Assembly: GCA_905182585.1 (NCBI GenBank) | Contig: CAJJCC010000012.1 | Coordinates: 1 to 44,537, forward strand | Direction of reading: 5' to 3' | Length of the DNA stretch: 44,537 nucleotides | Origin: an uncultured Flavobacteriales bacterium | Lineage (GTDB): Bacteria; Bacteroidota; Bacteroidia; Flavobacteriales_C; GCA-002722245 | Shown here: positions 1-10,135 of the stretch, one piece after another | Position numbering within the stretch: the first letter of the stretch is position 1 | Layout of the letters: the number at the start of each line of letters is the position of its first letter | Program-made: the position numbers and the translations under genes | Notes under the pieces: generated by a model | What the model was told of the DNA's origin: nothing | What the model saw: the letters and a program-made list of their open reading frames with translations, nothing else | The model's database searches: none

Positions 1-240
1 GAGGAAACTTTAAGTAAATACTTAAAGGTACCACGCTGCGCTCTGAATGACGGAAATTAACAATAAAACAACACACATCATTCAGAAGGAGGTACGACTG
101 AGGAAACTTTAAGCAAATACTTAAAGATCCCAAACTGCGCTCTGGATGACGGAAATCAACAATAAAACAACACACGTCATTCAGAAAGACGTACGACTGA
201 GGAAACTTTAAGTAAATACTTAAGGATACAATGCTGTGAA
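1..240. repeat. Tandem ~99-bp foldback repeat (two full periods plus a partial third; likely continues left of the window)
   Basis: GAGGAAACTTTAAG(T/C)AAATACTTAA(A)G starts at 1, 100 and 199 (period 99). Spacer CGGAAAT(T/C)AACAATAAAACAACACAC is conserved twice. Inverted arms TCATTCAGA...TCT(G/A)(G/A)ATGA flank a CTTTAAGTA/TACTTAAAG hairpin. Confidence 0.9.
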
Positions 241-255
241 CTCTTACTAAATTTA

Positions 256-278
256 TTCAACCGCTTCGCGGTGTTGAA
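256..278. repeat. Short hairpin TTCAACCGC-TTC-GCGGtgTTGAA
   Basis: Direct inspection: stem TTCAA/TTGAA plus CCGC/GCGG with a 2-nt bulge, between the repeat array and the 326-1291 gene. Confidence 0.6.
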
Positions 279-325
279 ACACACCCACTGGAACTCCCCG
301 CCTGATACAAATACTTAAAATATAA

Positions 326-1291
326 TTACTTAAAAATTGAATGCTGAATTGCCAACATGAAATCCTTATATTGATGATGTGCAGGTTTACGCTCGTCCGC
401 CATTAAAAGTCCAGCATCAAAATACAGTTGGTTCACCACATTAAACAATGCAATCCCAGTTTCTTTAACCAAACCCGCAATTGGATCCGTTGTTAAGAAT
501 TGCTTCTTTGCTTGAATTTCACCCCAGATACGATCTGCTAATTCCTTCAATTCATTGGATTTATCTTCAATCAAAACCCTTAATTTCTCTAATGAAACTT
601 CCGCAGCTGACTTTAAAGTTTCACCCTTTAACTGTTCTATAATGCCATCCGATAAACCCAAAGCTGCTGCAGTCATACAAAACTGAGCAAACACCTCAAA
701 AGGCAATTGATGAATTCCGTAAGACACCGGTTGATTTGAACCATTTATTTTAAACACATAATCATTTGGAACAAATGCTTCATTTACCGAAAACCCAAAG
801 GACGAAGAGCTTTTCATTCCTGATAAGTTCCAATCTTTGTAAACGTGGACATCTTTTGAATCGAGCGTTAAACTCACCGTTTCTCCAGAAGGTAATTTTC
901 CATTACAGGTAAAGTAAGTAGCCTGATCTGTTCCTGTGGCTTTACCCCATTTTCCGGACACTAAAAATCCACCTTCAACTTCTTTAACCTCAGTAGCTAA
1001 TCCGCCACTTCCTGCTAAAACACATTTTGGATCGGAGAATATTTTATTGGCTCCAGCTTCTGAATAAAAACCAGAGAAATAGTTAGCGCCTGCACCTAAA
1101 TTGATACACCAACCAAAACTTCCGTTCAACTTGCTACACGATTGAATAATTTGTAAACCTTCTGCTAAAGTAGCTTCTAATCCACCCCATTTGTTTAAAA
1201 CAAATGCCTTAAACCATTTGTTTTGGTAAGCCTGATCTAACAATTCAGGTGATAAACTTTTCAATTCTATTTCAGGAACGGTTGAATGCAT
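326..1291 (-). CDS. Acyl-CoA dehydrogenase-like flavoprotein (321 aa)
   Basis: ORF; motifs such as GGLATEVKEVEGGFLVSGKWGKATGTDQATYF and a C-terminal helical region resemble acyl-CoA dehydrogenase/flavin monooxygenase relatives. Confidence 0.65.
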   Translation of the reverse strand: MHSTVPEIELKSLSPELLDQAYQNKWFKAFVLNKWGGLEATLAEGLQIIQSCSKLNGSFGWCINLGAGANYFSGFYSEAGANKIFSDPKCVLAGSGGLATEVKEVEGGFLVSGKWGKATGTDQATYFTCNGKLPSGETVSLTLDSKDVHVYKDWNLSGMKSSSSFGFSVNEAFVPNDYVFKINGSNQPVSYGIHQLPFEVFAQFCMTAAALGLSDGIIEQLKGETLKSAAEVSLEKLRVLIEDKSNELKELADRIWGEIQAKKQFLTTDPIAGLVKETGIALFNVVNQLYFDAGLLMADERKPAHHQYKDFMLAIQHSIFK

Positions 1292-2058
1292 TATAATCCA
1301 AAAAGTTCAGTTGCGTTTTTAGTTGTTACTTCACCAACTATTTCAAGTGTTTCTCCTTTTACATCCGCCAATTTCTCAGCAATTTGAAGCAAGTAAGCCG
1401 ACTCGTTTCTTTTTCCTCTTTTTGGTGTTGGTGCTAAATATGGCGCATCAGTTTCAAGTATTAATTCGGATAACGGAACTTGTTCAATCACATGATCTAA
1501 TCCTGATTTTTTAAACGTTAGAACTCCGCCAATACCCATTTTAAAACCACCATAACTCATAATTTTTTGAGCTTCCTCAATTCCACCAGTAAAACAATGT
1601 AAAACACCTGTTAAGGCTTCATCATTCTCTTCATCTAAGAGGTCAAAAATCTCCTGGAAACTTTCCCTTGCATGAATTGCTATTGGTTTTCCGAGTTCTT
1701 TCGCCCAACGAATTTGTTGCCTGAAAGCATCTTGTTGAATCCCAAGCGTTGTTTTATCCCAATGTAAATCAATTCCAATTTCGCCAACAGCACAATAATC
1801 TCGTTGATCAAACCACGCTTTACAGGTATCCAATTGTTTTTGATAATCCTCCTTAACGTAACAAGGGTGTACTCCCATCATGCTTTTAAAAAAGTCTGCG
1901 TTTGCATCTTCTAGTAAATGCATTCGCTCAATTGATTCTACGTCTACATTAGGCATTAAAACCTGTTGTACGCCATTATCTTTACAACGTTTAATACAAT
2001 CATTTAAATCGTCGTTAAACTCCTTAGAATAAAAATGAGAATGAGTATCGATTAGCAT
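1291..2058 (-). CDS. TatD family metal-dependent hydrolase
   Basis: MLIDTHSHFY, GEIGIDLHW, IAIHAR, LHCFTGG, LETDAPYLAP motifs characteristic of TatD DNases. Confidence 0.95.
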   Translation of the reverse strand: MLIDTHSHFYSKEFNDDLNDCIKRCKDNGVQQVLMPNVDVESIERMHLLEDANADFFKSMMGVHPCYVKEDYQKQLDTCKAWFDQRDYCAVGEIGIDLHWDKTTLGIQQDAFRQQIRWAKELGKPIAIHARESFQEIFDLLDEENDEALTGVLHCFTGGIEEAQKIMSYGGFKMGIGGVLTFKKSGLDHVIEQVPLSELILETDAPYLAPTPKRGKRNESAYLLQIAEKLADVKGETLEIVGEVTTKNATELFGL

Positions 2059-2146
2059 GGTGCAAAGGTAATTAACTGTATTATTTATTCAGGGTTTTAT
2101 TGAGTAAAACCAGGTTGTTTTGTGTTTAAAACACAAAAACTTACTC

Positions 2147-4651
2147 CTACTCTTGGAAATACACGCGTTTAACGCGGGATGAAATACCAGTTAGGGCTTC
2201 GTACGTTATAGTGTCCATTAACTTGGCTAATTTTTGAATGGGTAATCCTTTTCCAAAAACCAACACTTCATCACCTTCTTCCGCATCAATATCGGTAACG
2301 TCCAACATGCACATATCCATACATACATTTCCTACAATTGGTGCTTTTTCACCTTTAATTAACATATACCCTTTTCGCTTACCTAAACTTCGACGCAAAC
2401 CGTCGGCGTAACCAATTGGCACTGTTGCTATTGTGATTTCTTTTGTGGGCATTTCCATTCGAGAATAGCCTACCGAATCGTGTGCTGCAATGTGTTTTAT
2501 TTGAGAAATGGTTGTTTTTAATTCGCTAACAGGTTCCAGTTTAGATTGGTGTGCTGGGAATGGACTTATTCCATACATTCCGATCCCTAATCTTACCATA
2601 TCAAACTGAGCCTCAGGAAAACTAACTGCGCCTGCCGAATTTACAATATGTCGGATTATATTCCCGCCTAAATTATCTACTACTTTTTGACTTAGTTCAT
2701 CAAACAACGTGATTTGTTGCTTTGTAAACGCCTTATGTAAAAGATCGTCTGCAGTTGCTAAATGACTAAAAACACTTTTTACACTAAGGAGTTTATTGTT
2801 TTTAATGTGAATAATCAATTTATGTAAATCAGACTGATCAAAACCTAAACGATGCATCCCAGTATCCAACTTAATGTGTACTGGGTAACCACTAATTTCA
2901 TTATATCCACTTCTTTTTAAAGCTTGAATAAACAATTCGAATACTTTGAAGCTATAAATCTCTGGCTCTAATCGATTTTGAATCATGATATCATAACCAT
3001 GTTGCTCGGGATTCATTACCATAATTGGAATCGTAATCCCAGCTTTTCTTAATTCAACTCCTTCATCAGCGTAAGCAACCGCTAAATAATCTACTAAATT
3101 ATATTGTAAAACATTCGCAATCTCAAACGAGCCACTTCCATAAGAAAAAGCCTTAACCATTGCCATTACTTTGGTTTTTGATTTGAGTTGAGTTTTAAAA
3201 TAATTGAGATTATGTATTACAGAATTAAGGTTGATTTCCAGTACCGTTTCATGAACACGCTTTTGGAAAAGCACACTAATTTGCTCAAAACCAAACGGCC
3301 TTGCTCCTTTTAACAAAATAGTTTCATTTTTAAATTGAGAAACATCTACTGCTTGAACAAACGTACTTGTTGAGTCATAAAACTTAGCATTACCTGGGAA
3401 AAAATCCTTTTGTAAACTGATGTTTTTCCCAATTCCTATGATTTTTTTTATTCCCTTAGAAGCCAGTAAATTTGCAACCGCTTTATACAATTCATCATCT
3501 GATTTACCGGATTGTAATATATCAGACAAGATTATGGTTTTATTTGGCTGTTGCTTTTGCTGCACCATAAAATCAAGGGCAATCTCTAAACTTCCAAAAT
3601 CTGAATTGTAATAATCGTTGATTACTGAGCAGTGATTTAACCCCTCTTTTAGCTCTAATCGCATTGCGATTGGTGCCAACGACTTCATTCGTTTATTTAC
3701 CCAATCATTGGTGTAGCCTAAATGTAAAAGTGTTGCCCAACAAGTGATACAGTTTTCAATACTTGCGTCATCAATAAAAGGAATCGTGATCTTAATGAAA
3801 TCGTTTTTATAAACGGCTTGAATTATAGTATCTACTTCACCTTTATCTAATTTGCCAACCATTAAATCGGCTGGTAATTTTTTACTCCACGAAAAAGTAT
3901 TGAGTTGCTGGTAATGGGTTTTCTTGGTTAACGCATTTTGAAGGGGTAAAAAATCTCTACAATAAATAAGGTCTTGGGCGTTTTCAAATAATCTTAATTT
4001 TTCTTTTGCTTTTTCATCCCAATTTTTAAACCCCTCATCATGCGCTCCTCCTAAATTGGTGATAATTCCAATAGTTGGTTGAATCATAAACTCCAAAGCG
4101 CCCATTTCACCAGGTTTGGAAACCCCTGCTTCGAAAATTCCAAAATTATGTGAGTTGTCAATGTTCCATAAACTTAACGGAACACCTACTTGGGAATTAT
4201 AGCTTTTAGGACTTCGTACTATATTATATTCTTCTTTTAGTAATTGATAAAGCCACTCTTTTACAATCGTTTTTCCGTTACTTCCCGTAATTCCTATTGT
4301 TGGGAATGTGTATGATTTTCGATGTTTATGAGCTAATAACTGAAGCGTATTAAGAGTGTTGGGTACTTTAAGTACCCATGAACCGTTAACACTGCTCAAA
4401 TTTATTTCTTCATCAACAATAAATGCTCTGATTCCTTTTTGATAGGCCTCATTTAAAAAATGATGCCCGTTATGACGATCTCCTTTTACGGCTATAAATA
4501 CCGACTCCTTAGGGTTAGAAACTCGTCTGCTGTCAATTAACAACGTTTTTATCGCTACAGAGTCAGCTCCTTTTTGAAGCAAATCACCTTCGCTTAAATT
4601 AACAATATCCTGCATTAAATAGGGAAGATCCATTACAGCAAAAATAATCAT
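2147..4651 (-). CDS. Bifunctional UDP-N-acetylmuramoyl-tripeptide:D-Ala-D-Ala ligase / alanine racemase (MurF-Alr fusion)
   Basis: N-terminal Mur ligase (GITGSNGKTIVKEWL, EAGVSKPGEM); C-terminal alanine racemase (VMAMVKAFSYGSG PLP-lysine region, HIKLDTGMHRLGF, VNSAGA, GYADGLRR). The start may be M7 or M13. Confidence 0.95.
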   Translation of the reverse strand: MIIFAVMDLPYLMQDIVNLSEGDLLQKGADSVAIKTLLIDSRRVSNPKESVFIAVKGDRHNGHHFLNEAYQKGIRAFIVDEEINLSSVNGSWVLKVPNTLNTLQLLAHKHRKSYTFPTIGITGSNGKTIVKEWLYQLLKEEYNIVRSPKSYNSQVGVPLSLWNIDNSHNFGIFEAGVSKPGEMGALEFMIQPTIGIITNLGGAHDEGFKNWDEKAKEKLRLFENAQDLIYCRDFLPLQNALTKKTHYQQLNTFSWSKKLPADLMVGKLDKGEVDTIIQAVYKNDFIKITIPFIDDASIENCITCWATLLHLGYTNDWVNKRMKSLAPIAMRLELKEGLNHCSVINDYYNSDFGSLEIALDFMVQQKQQPNKTIILSDILQSGKSDDELYKAVANLLASKGIKKIIGIGKNISLQKDFFPGNAKFYDSTSTFVQAVDVSQFKNETILLKGARPFGFEQISVLFQKRVHETVLEINLNSVIHNLNYFKTQLKSKTKVMAMVKAFSYGSGSFEIANVLQYNLVDYLAVAYADEGVELRKAGITIPIMVMNPEQHGYDIMIQNRLEPEIYSFKVFELFIQALKRSGYNEISGYPVHIKLDTGMHRLGFDQSDLHKLIIHIKNNKLLSVKSVFSHLATADDLLHKAFTKQQITLFDELSQKVVDNLGGNIIRHIVNSAGAVSFPEAQFDMVRLGIGMYGISPFPAHQSKLEPVSELKTTISQIKHIAAHDSVGYSRMEMPTKEITIATVPIGYADGLRRSLGKRKGYMLIKGEKAPIVGNVCMDMCMLDVTDIDAEEGDEVLVFGKGLPIQKLAKLMDTITYEALTGISSRVKRVYFQE

Positions 4652-4943
4652 TTATTATATTCCTATTTTTATAGTTGATTTTTAATTTGAAAAATAAACA
4701 TCAATAACTTTTACTTTCACACTTAATTATGAATACGATACTTTTTTCTGACTTTCAATTTTTCAAATCATAATCTGCTCTGAATAGCATTAAGGATCAA
4801 TACTAAGGAATCAAAAATTTTCTTATGAACTATAAATCGAATGAATAGAACTCCACAAGCCTACTTATTGGAATATTTAAGAAAATATGCTTCTGGTTAA
4901 AGTAAATCATATTGGTTAAAAAAACAGGCGAAATATGGCGCAC

Positions 4944-4976
4944 AAAAAAACCCGCTCAATAAAAGTGAACGGGTTT
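4944..4976 (-). terminator. Rho-independent terminator downstream of sdhB
   Basis: AAACCCGcTCA-ataaaag-TGAaCGGGTTT stem, A-run on + strand (U-tract on - strand transcript), 35 bp after the sdhB stop. Confidence 0.75.
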
Positions 4977-5010
4977 GATATTTTATAAATACGAATTAAA
5001 TCGCAGTTAA

Positions 5011-5766
5011 TTACTTTTCCTCGGAAATGATAGATGCTTTTAAGAAGTCACTATTCATTCTCGCTATATTATCTAAAGAAATCCCTTTAGGACATTCAAC
5101 CTCACAAGCTCCAGTATTCGTGCAGTTACCAAAACCAAGCTCATCCATTTTTCCAACCATATTTAAGGCACGTCTGTCGGCCTCAACTTTACCTTGAGGT
5201 AATAATGAGAATTGAGAAACTTTTGCTGAAACGAATAACATTGCTGATCCATTTTTACAAGTAGCAACACATGCTCCACAACCAATACAAGTAGCTGCAT
5301 CAAAAGCCATATCTGCATCCCTTTTCGGAATCGGTATTGCATTCGCATCTTGGGTATTACCTGAAGTGTTTACAGACACATAACCCCCTGCTTGCTGAAT
5401 TTTATCAAATGCGCTTCTATCAACAACTAAATCTTTTACTACTGGAAAACCAGCTGACCTGAAAGGTTCGATCGTAATCGTATCGCCATCCTTAAACATT
5501 CTCATGTGTAACTGACAAGTTGTTACTTTTCTATCAGGGCCGTGCGCTTCACCATTAATATACAAAGAACACATTCCGCAAATCCCCTCTCTACAATCAT
5601 GATCGAAAGCAACAGGCACAATTCCCTTTAAAACTAAACTTTCGTTCAATACATCTAACATTTCAAGGAAAGATGAATCAGGACTAATATCACTTATTGG
5701 ATAAGTTTCAACAGCTCCTTTCGCTTTTGAATCTTTTTGTCTCCAGATTTTCAGTGTTAAATTCAT
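5011..5766 (-). CDS. sdhB: Succinate dehydrogenase/fumarate reductase iron-sulfur subunit
   Basis: [12 protein letters not shown] [2Fe-2S] motif; [11 protein letters not shown] and [12 protein letters not shown] Fe-S motifs; adjacent to sdhA. Confidence 0.97.
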   Translation of the reverse strand: MNLTLKIWRQKDSKAKGAVETYPISDISPDSSFLEMLDVLNESLVLKGIVPVAFDHDCREGICGMCSLYINGEAHGPDRKVTTCQLHMRMFKDGDTITIEPFRSAGFPVVKDLVVDRSAFDKIQQAGGYVSVNTSGNTQDANAIPIPKRDADMAFDAATCIGCGACVATCKNGSAMLFVSAKVSQFSLLPQGKVEADRRALNMVGKMDELGFGNCTNTGACEVECPKGISLDNIARMNSDFLKASIISEEK

Positions 5767-5792
5767 AACGCTTATCTCTTTATGGCCTTGGC

Positions 5793-7808
5793 CTATTTGT
5801 AACTTCTTTGTTTTAATTCAATATCGTTAAACTCTAAAGCTTCTTTATGAAGTACCGCATCACTTGGTTCTCCTTTGTATTCCCAAGCTGCAACGTATCT
5901 ATAATTAACATCATCTCTTAAAGCTTCTCCATCTTGTTCTCCTCCTACCTCAACAGACTCTTCACGGAAGTGACCTCCACATGATTCGTTCCTGTCTAAA
6001 GCATCTTTAGCAAACAATTCTCCTAGTTCTAAGAAATCAGCAACTCTACCAGCTTTTTCTAATTCAGGATTCAAACTGTCGGCAGTTCCAAGAACCCTAA
6101 CGTCTTTATAAAATTCTTCGCGAATTTGTTTAATTTCAGCAATTGCTTCATTTAAACCTTTCGCGTTTCTAGACATTCCAACTTTATCCCACATTACTTT
6201 TCCTAAACGTCTGTGGAAATGATCAACAGTTTTTGTTCCGTTGTTATTAATAAAGAAATCTATTTGTTTCTTTACAGCAGCCTCAGCTTCAGCAAATTCA
6301 GGAAGTTCAGTTGGTATTTCACCAGTTCTAATTTCTTTCGCTAAATAATTACCAATTGTATAAGGCAATACAAAATATCCATCCGCTAAGCCTTGCATTA
6401 AAGCAGAAGCTCCTAGTCTATTTGCTCCATGCTCTGAAAAGTTTGCTTCACCAGCAGCATAACAACCTTCAACAGTAGTCATTAAGTTATAATCAACCCA
6501 AACACCACCCATTGTGTAATGAACAGCTGGATAAATTTTCATTGGTAAAACATATGGATTCTCATCTGTAATCTTCTCATACATTTGAAACAAGTTCCCA
6601 TATTTTGATTCGATAACTGCTGTTCCCAATTTGATAACTAACGCCTCATCTTCAGTGTTTAAACCGTTGATACTTGCTTCAGTTTTACCATATCTTTGAA
6701 TTGCTGCTGCAAAATCTAAATATACAGCTTCACCAGTGTTGTTCACTCCAAAACCAGCATCACATCTCTCTTTAGCAGCTCTTGACGCAACGTCACGAGG
6801 TACTAAGTTTCCAAATGCAGGATATCTTCTTTCTAAATAGTAATCTCTATCCTCTTCAGGAAGGTCTATTGCTTTTTTCTTTCCTTCTCTAATTGCTATT
6901 GCATCCTCTTTTATTCCAGGAACCCAAATACGACCATCGTTACGCAGTGACTCAGACATTAGCGTTAATTTAGCTTGGTCATCACCTGAACGTGGAATAC
7001 ATGTTGGATGAATTTGAGTGTAACAAGGATTCGCAAAGAAAGCTCCTTTTTTATGTATTTTCCAAGCTGCTGAAACGTTAGATCCCATTGCGTTAGTAGA
7101 CAAAAAGAATACGTTACCGTAACCTCCTGTTGCAATAACTACAGCGTGAGCGGAATGTCTTTCTATTTCTCCTGTTACTAGGTTTCTAGCAATAATTCCT
7201 CTTGCTTTACCATCAACCTTAACCAGATCCATCATTTCATGACGGTTATGCATCCTGATTTTTCCTTTGTTAATTTGGCGGTTCATTGCAGAATACGCAC
7301 CTAACAATAATTGTTGCCCTGTTTGTCCTTTAGCGTAAAACGTACGTGAAACTAAAACACCACCGAATGAACGGTTATCTAAAAGCCCACCATAATCTCG
7401 TGCGAAAGGAACACCTTGTGCAACACATTGATCAATAATATTTGCGGAAACCTCTGCTAAACGATAAACGTTTGCTTCTCTACTTCTATAATCACCACCT
7501 TTTACGGTGTCATAAAACAAACGGTAAGTTGAATCACCATCATTTTGATAGTTTTTCGCAGCATTAATTCCTCCTTGTGCAGCTATTGAGTGCGCACGTC
7601 TTGGGGAATCTTGGTAACAAAATGCTTTTACATTGTATCCCATTTCAGCTAAAGATGCAGCAGCAGAACCTCCTGCCAAACCAGTACCAACAACAATAAC
7701 GTCAATTAAACGCTTATTTGCTGGGTTTACAACATCAATATTATTTTTATGATTAGTCCACTTATCCTTAATTGGACCTTCTGGTACTTTTGAATCTAAA
7801 ACTGACAT
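5793..7808 (-). CDS. sdhA: Succinate dehydrogenase flavoprotein subunit
   Basis: [26 protein letters not shown]-binding site, [41 protein letters not shown]. Confidence 0.97.
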   Translation of the reverse strand: MSVLDSKVPEGPIKDKWTNHKNNIDVVNPANKRLIDVIVVGTGLAGGSAAASLAEMGYNVKAFCYQDSPRRAHSIAAQGGINAAKNYQNDGDSTYRLFYDTVKGGDYRSREANVYRLAEVSANIIDQCVAQGVPFARDYGGLLDNRSFGGVLVSRTFYAKGQTGQQLLLGAYSAMNRQINKGKIRMHNRHEMMDLVKVDGKARGIIARNLVTGEIERHSAHAVVIATGGYGNVFFLSTNAMGSNVSAAWKIHKKGAFFANPCYTQIHPTCIPRSGDDQAKLTLMSESLRNDGRIWVPGIKEDAIAIREGKKKAIDLPEEDRDYYLERRYPAFGNLVPRDVASRAAKERCDAGFGVNNTGEAVYLDFAAAIQRYGKTEASINGLNTEDEALVIKLGTAVIESKYGNLFQMYEKITDENPYVLPMKIYPAVHYTMGGVWVDYNLMTTVEGCYAAGEANFSEHGANRLGASALMQGLADGYFVLPYTIGNYLAKEIRTGEIPTELPEFAEAEAAVKKQIDFFINNNGTKTVDHFHRRLGKVMWDKVGMSRNAKGLNEAIAEIKQIREEFYKDVRVLGTADSLNPELEKAGRVADFLELGELFAKDALDRNESCGGHFREESVEVGGEQDGEALRDDVNYRYVAAWEYKGEPSDAVLHKEALEFNDIELKQRSYK

Positions 7809-7823
7809 ATCTATAAATCTTTT

Positions 7824-8525
7824 TTAGTGTGCTGAAACTAATGCATGAAACCAAACTATCAGAGCAAATAACAATGGTACTATTACCGAGTATGCCTTTC
7901 CAATTTTAACTAAAGTTGGTGTATACTTTCCGTGACGAAATCCAACAGACTGAAACGTAGAAGCAAATCCATGCGCTAAATGCAATCCTAAAAAGGTAAA
8001 TGCAATGGTGTAAACAGAAGCTTTAACAATTCCCCTTGTTCCTGAAAACTTCCCTACAAGTTCGTGATGATATCTAAAACCTTCAATTCCATCCTCTAAT
8101 CCTGACCAATCTTGATTAATAAATTTTGTTACTACTTCTGGTATCCAAAAATCAATGAAGTGCACTACTAAAAATGCTAAAATCGTTAAACCAGTAAAAA
8201 TCATATTCCTACTAATCCATGTTGAATTTGCTTTTTGATTATCTACTATGTAAGCAATTGGACGCGCTTTTTTATTTTGAATGGTTAAAACAATACCCAT
8301 TATGTAATGGATTACAATACCACCAATTAAAATCGGCTGCATTGCAAATTGAATGATACCATTTGTTCCCATAAAATGGGAAACTTCATTAAATGAAGTA
8401 GGGCTAATTACTGATAATAAATTAATTATTAAATGTTGGAGTAAGAATACCAAAAGAAATAATCCAGAAAGTGCCATAACAAGCTTTCTACCTATTGATG
8501 ATTTTACCAAGCCAGAATTACTCAT
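7824..8525 (-). CDS. sdhC: Succinate dehydrogenase cytochrome b subunit (B-type)
   Basis: Membrane protein with conserved histidines (LLQHLIINL, HYIMGIV, HFIDFW, HHELVG, HLAHGFAS) directly upstream of sdhA. Confidence 0.9.
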   Translation of the reverse strand: MSNSGLVKSSIGRKLVMALSGLFLLVFLLQHLIINLLSVISPTSFNEVSHFMGTNGIIQFAMQPILIGGIVIHYIMGIVLTIQNKKARPIAYIVDNQKANSTWISRNMIFTGLTILAFLVVHFIDFWIPEVVTKFINQDWSGLEDGIEGFRYHHELVGKFSGTRGIVKASVYTIAFTFLGLHLAHGFASTFQSVGFRHGKYTPTLVKIGKAYSVIVPLLFALIVWFHALVSAH

Positions 8526-8725
8526 AAGTTTACGATTTTGAAATATTATTCACATTACAAATTTACAACCTTTGAATTACAAAACCTTATTCGTCTTATT
8601 ACAGTATAAAAATTCCACCATATTATTAGGGCCCTTATCCTATTTAAATGTTTCTAAAAAGCCTATATTTAGGTAGACTAGAGCACATTTCAGCTATTTT
8701 AAAAGCTGTAAAAAAGAAGGCTTAA

Positions 8726-8742
8726 TTTAGATGCAATCTAAA
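8726..8742. promoter_or_regulatory. Perfect inverted repeat TTTAGAT-gca-ATCTAAA 10 bp upstream of the peptidase start
   Basis: Direct inspection of the 5' region of the 8753-10042 gene. Confidence 0.4.
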
Positions 8743-8752
8743 CAAGGTTAAA

Positions 8753-10042
8753 ATGACTGTAAAATACGATAAAATCAACACAAATTTATTTATTCTTAAC
8801 AGAGATAAGCTCTGTAAAGAACTAAAGAACAATTCTCTTGCGATTTTTCATTCAAATGATGAAATGTCTAGAAACGGTGATTGTTTCTTCCCATTCAGAC
8901 AAAATTCTGATTTGTTTTATTTGTCAGGTGTTGATCAAGAACACACTATTCTAATAGTTTTTCCTGATTGTCCGGATCCTGCTTACAGAGAAGTTCTTTT
9001 TGTTCGTAAAACAAACGAACACATTAAGATTTGGGAAGGTCACAAATACACAAAAAAAGAAACCACGGAAATTTCAGGAATTAAATCTGTTTTTTGGATA
9101 GAGAACTTTGACAGTATCTTCAAAATGCTCGTAAACTGGACTGGCAATATTTATGTTAATGAAAACGACAGAGCCAATTCAGATGTTGACTCAAGAGATT
9201 TAAGATTTACGAAAAAAATAAAAGAGCAATTTGCTGCTCATAATTTAGAAAGGGCTGGCCCTATTTTAACAAAACTTAGAGCGCTGAAATCAGAAATTGA
9301 AATAGATCTTATAAAACATGCATGCTCCATTACAGAAAAAACCTTTAGAAGAGTTTTAGGGTTTATCAAACCAAATGTTTGGGAATATGAAATTGAAGCT
9401 GAGATAACACATGAATTTATTCGAAATAGAGCAAACGGACATGCTTACACGCCAATTGTTGCATCTGGATCGAACGCTTGCTGTTTACATTATATAAATA
9501 ACAATACACAGTGTAAAAAAGGAGAGCTGATTTTAATGGACTTTGGGGCAGAGTACGCAAATTACGCATCAGATTTAACGAGAACAGTTCCTGTTTCAGG
9601 AAGTTTTTCTCCACGGCAAAAAGAAGTATATCAAGCAGTGTTAAGGGTAATGAAAGCTGCAACTCAATTATTAGTTGTAGGTAATGTTTTAGACTCTTAC
9701 CATAAAAAAGTTGGAGTTTTAATGGAAAAAGAGCTGATTAAGCTTGGTTTATTAAAAGCCACTGATGTAAAAAAACAAGATCCGCTACAACCTTTGTACA
9801 AGAGATATTTTATGCATGGAACTTCACACTTTATGGGGTTAGATGTTCATGATGTTGGAAATAGGCGTGAAACATTTAAATCAGGAATGGTTTTTACTTG
9901 TGAACCTGGAATATATATCAAAGAAGAGAATTTAGGGATAAGAATAGAAAACGACTATTTAATAACTGAAAATGGACCTATAGATTTAATGGCTAATATT
10001 CCAATTGAAGTTGATGAAATTGAAGCTTTAATGAACGTTTAA
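8753..10042 (+). CDS. Xaa-Pro aminopeptidase (M24B, aminopeptidase P family)
   Basis: LMDFGAEYANYASDLTRTVPVSG, HGTSHFMGLDVHDVG, GMVFTCEPGIYI, GIRIENDYLIT motifs. Confidence 0.95.
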   Translation: MTVKYDKINTNLFILNRDKLCKELKNNSLAIFHSNDEMSRNGDCFFPFRQNSDLFYLSGVDQEHTILIVFPDCPDPAYREVLFVRKTNEHIKIWEGHKYTKKETTEISGIKSVFWIENFDSIFKMLVNWTGNIYVNENDRANSDVDSRDLRFTKKIKEQFAAHNLERAGPILTKLRALKSEIEIDLIKHACSITEKTFRRVLGFIKPNVWEYEIEAEITHEFIRNRANGHAYTPIVASGSNACCLHYINNNTQCKKGELILMDFGAEYANYASDLTRTVPVSGSFSPRQKEVYQAVLRVMKAATQLLVVGNVLDSYHKKVGVLMEKELIKLGLLKATDVKKQDPLQPLYKRYFMHGTSHFMGLDVHDVGNRRETFKSGMVFTCEPGIYIKEENLGIRIENDYLITENGPIDLMANIPIEVDEIEALMNV

Positions 10043-10057
10043 TTCAATTAAGACTTG

Positions 10058-10111
10058 TTAAATCAAAAAAAAGCTAGACGGTATTTACCATCTAGCTTTT
10101 TTTTGATTTAA
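10058..10111. terminator. Bidirectional intrinsic terminator, perfect 21-bp stem
   Basis: TTAAATCAAAAAAAAGCTAGA (10058-10078), 12-nt loop, TCTAGCTTTTTTTTGATTTAA (10091-10111); lies between convergent genes. Confidence 0.93.
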
Positions 10112-10135
10112 AGGCCTGGAGTTGATTTTAATATC

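Noticed and set aside
1-240. CRISPR array interpretation of the 99-bp repeats
   Set aside because: The 'spacers' are themselves conserved, units are long foldbacks, and no cas genes are present in the window.
1323-1514. 63-aa + strand ORF inside tatD
   Set aside because: Fully antisense to a well-supported TatD gene; low-complexity composition typical of a shadow ORF.
2093-2136. Possible double terminator after murF-alr (GGTTTTA/TAAAACC and TTTTGTGTTT/AAACACAAAA)
   Set aside because: Stems are short and A/T only; the second is nearly a zero-loop palindrome with no clear U-tract in the right orientation.
2147-4651. MurF-Alr fusion considered as novel
   Set aside because: This fusion is known in Bacteroidota, so it is not a new architecture.
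4652-4943. 360-bp intergenic gap examined for an ncRNA or gene remnant
   Set aside because: AT-rich with no ORF, repeat or convincing structure found by eye other than the sdhB terminator.
5163-5348. 61-aa - strand ORF inside sdhB
   Set aside because: Same-strand out-of-frame overlap with the Fe-S subunit; no independent support.
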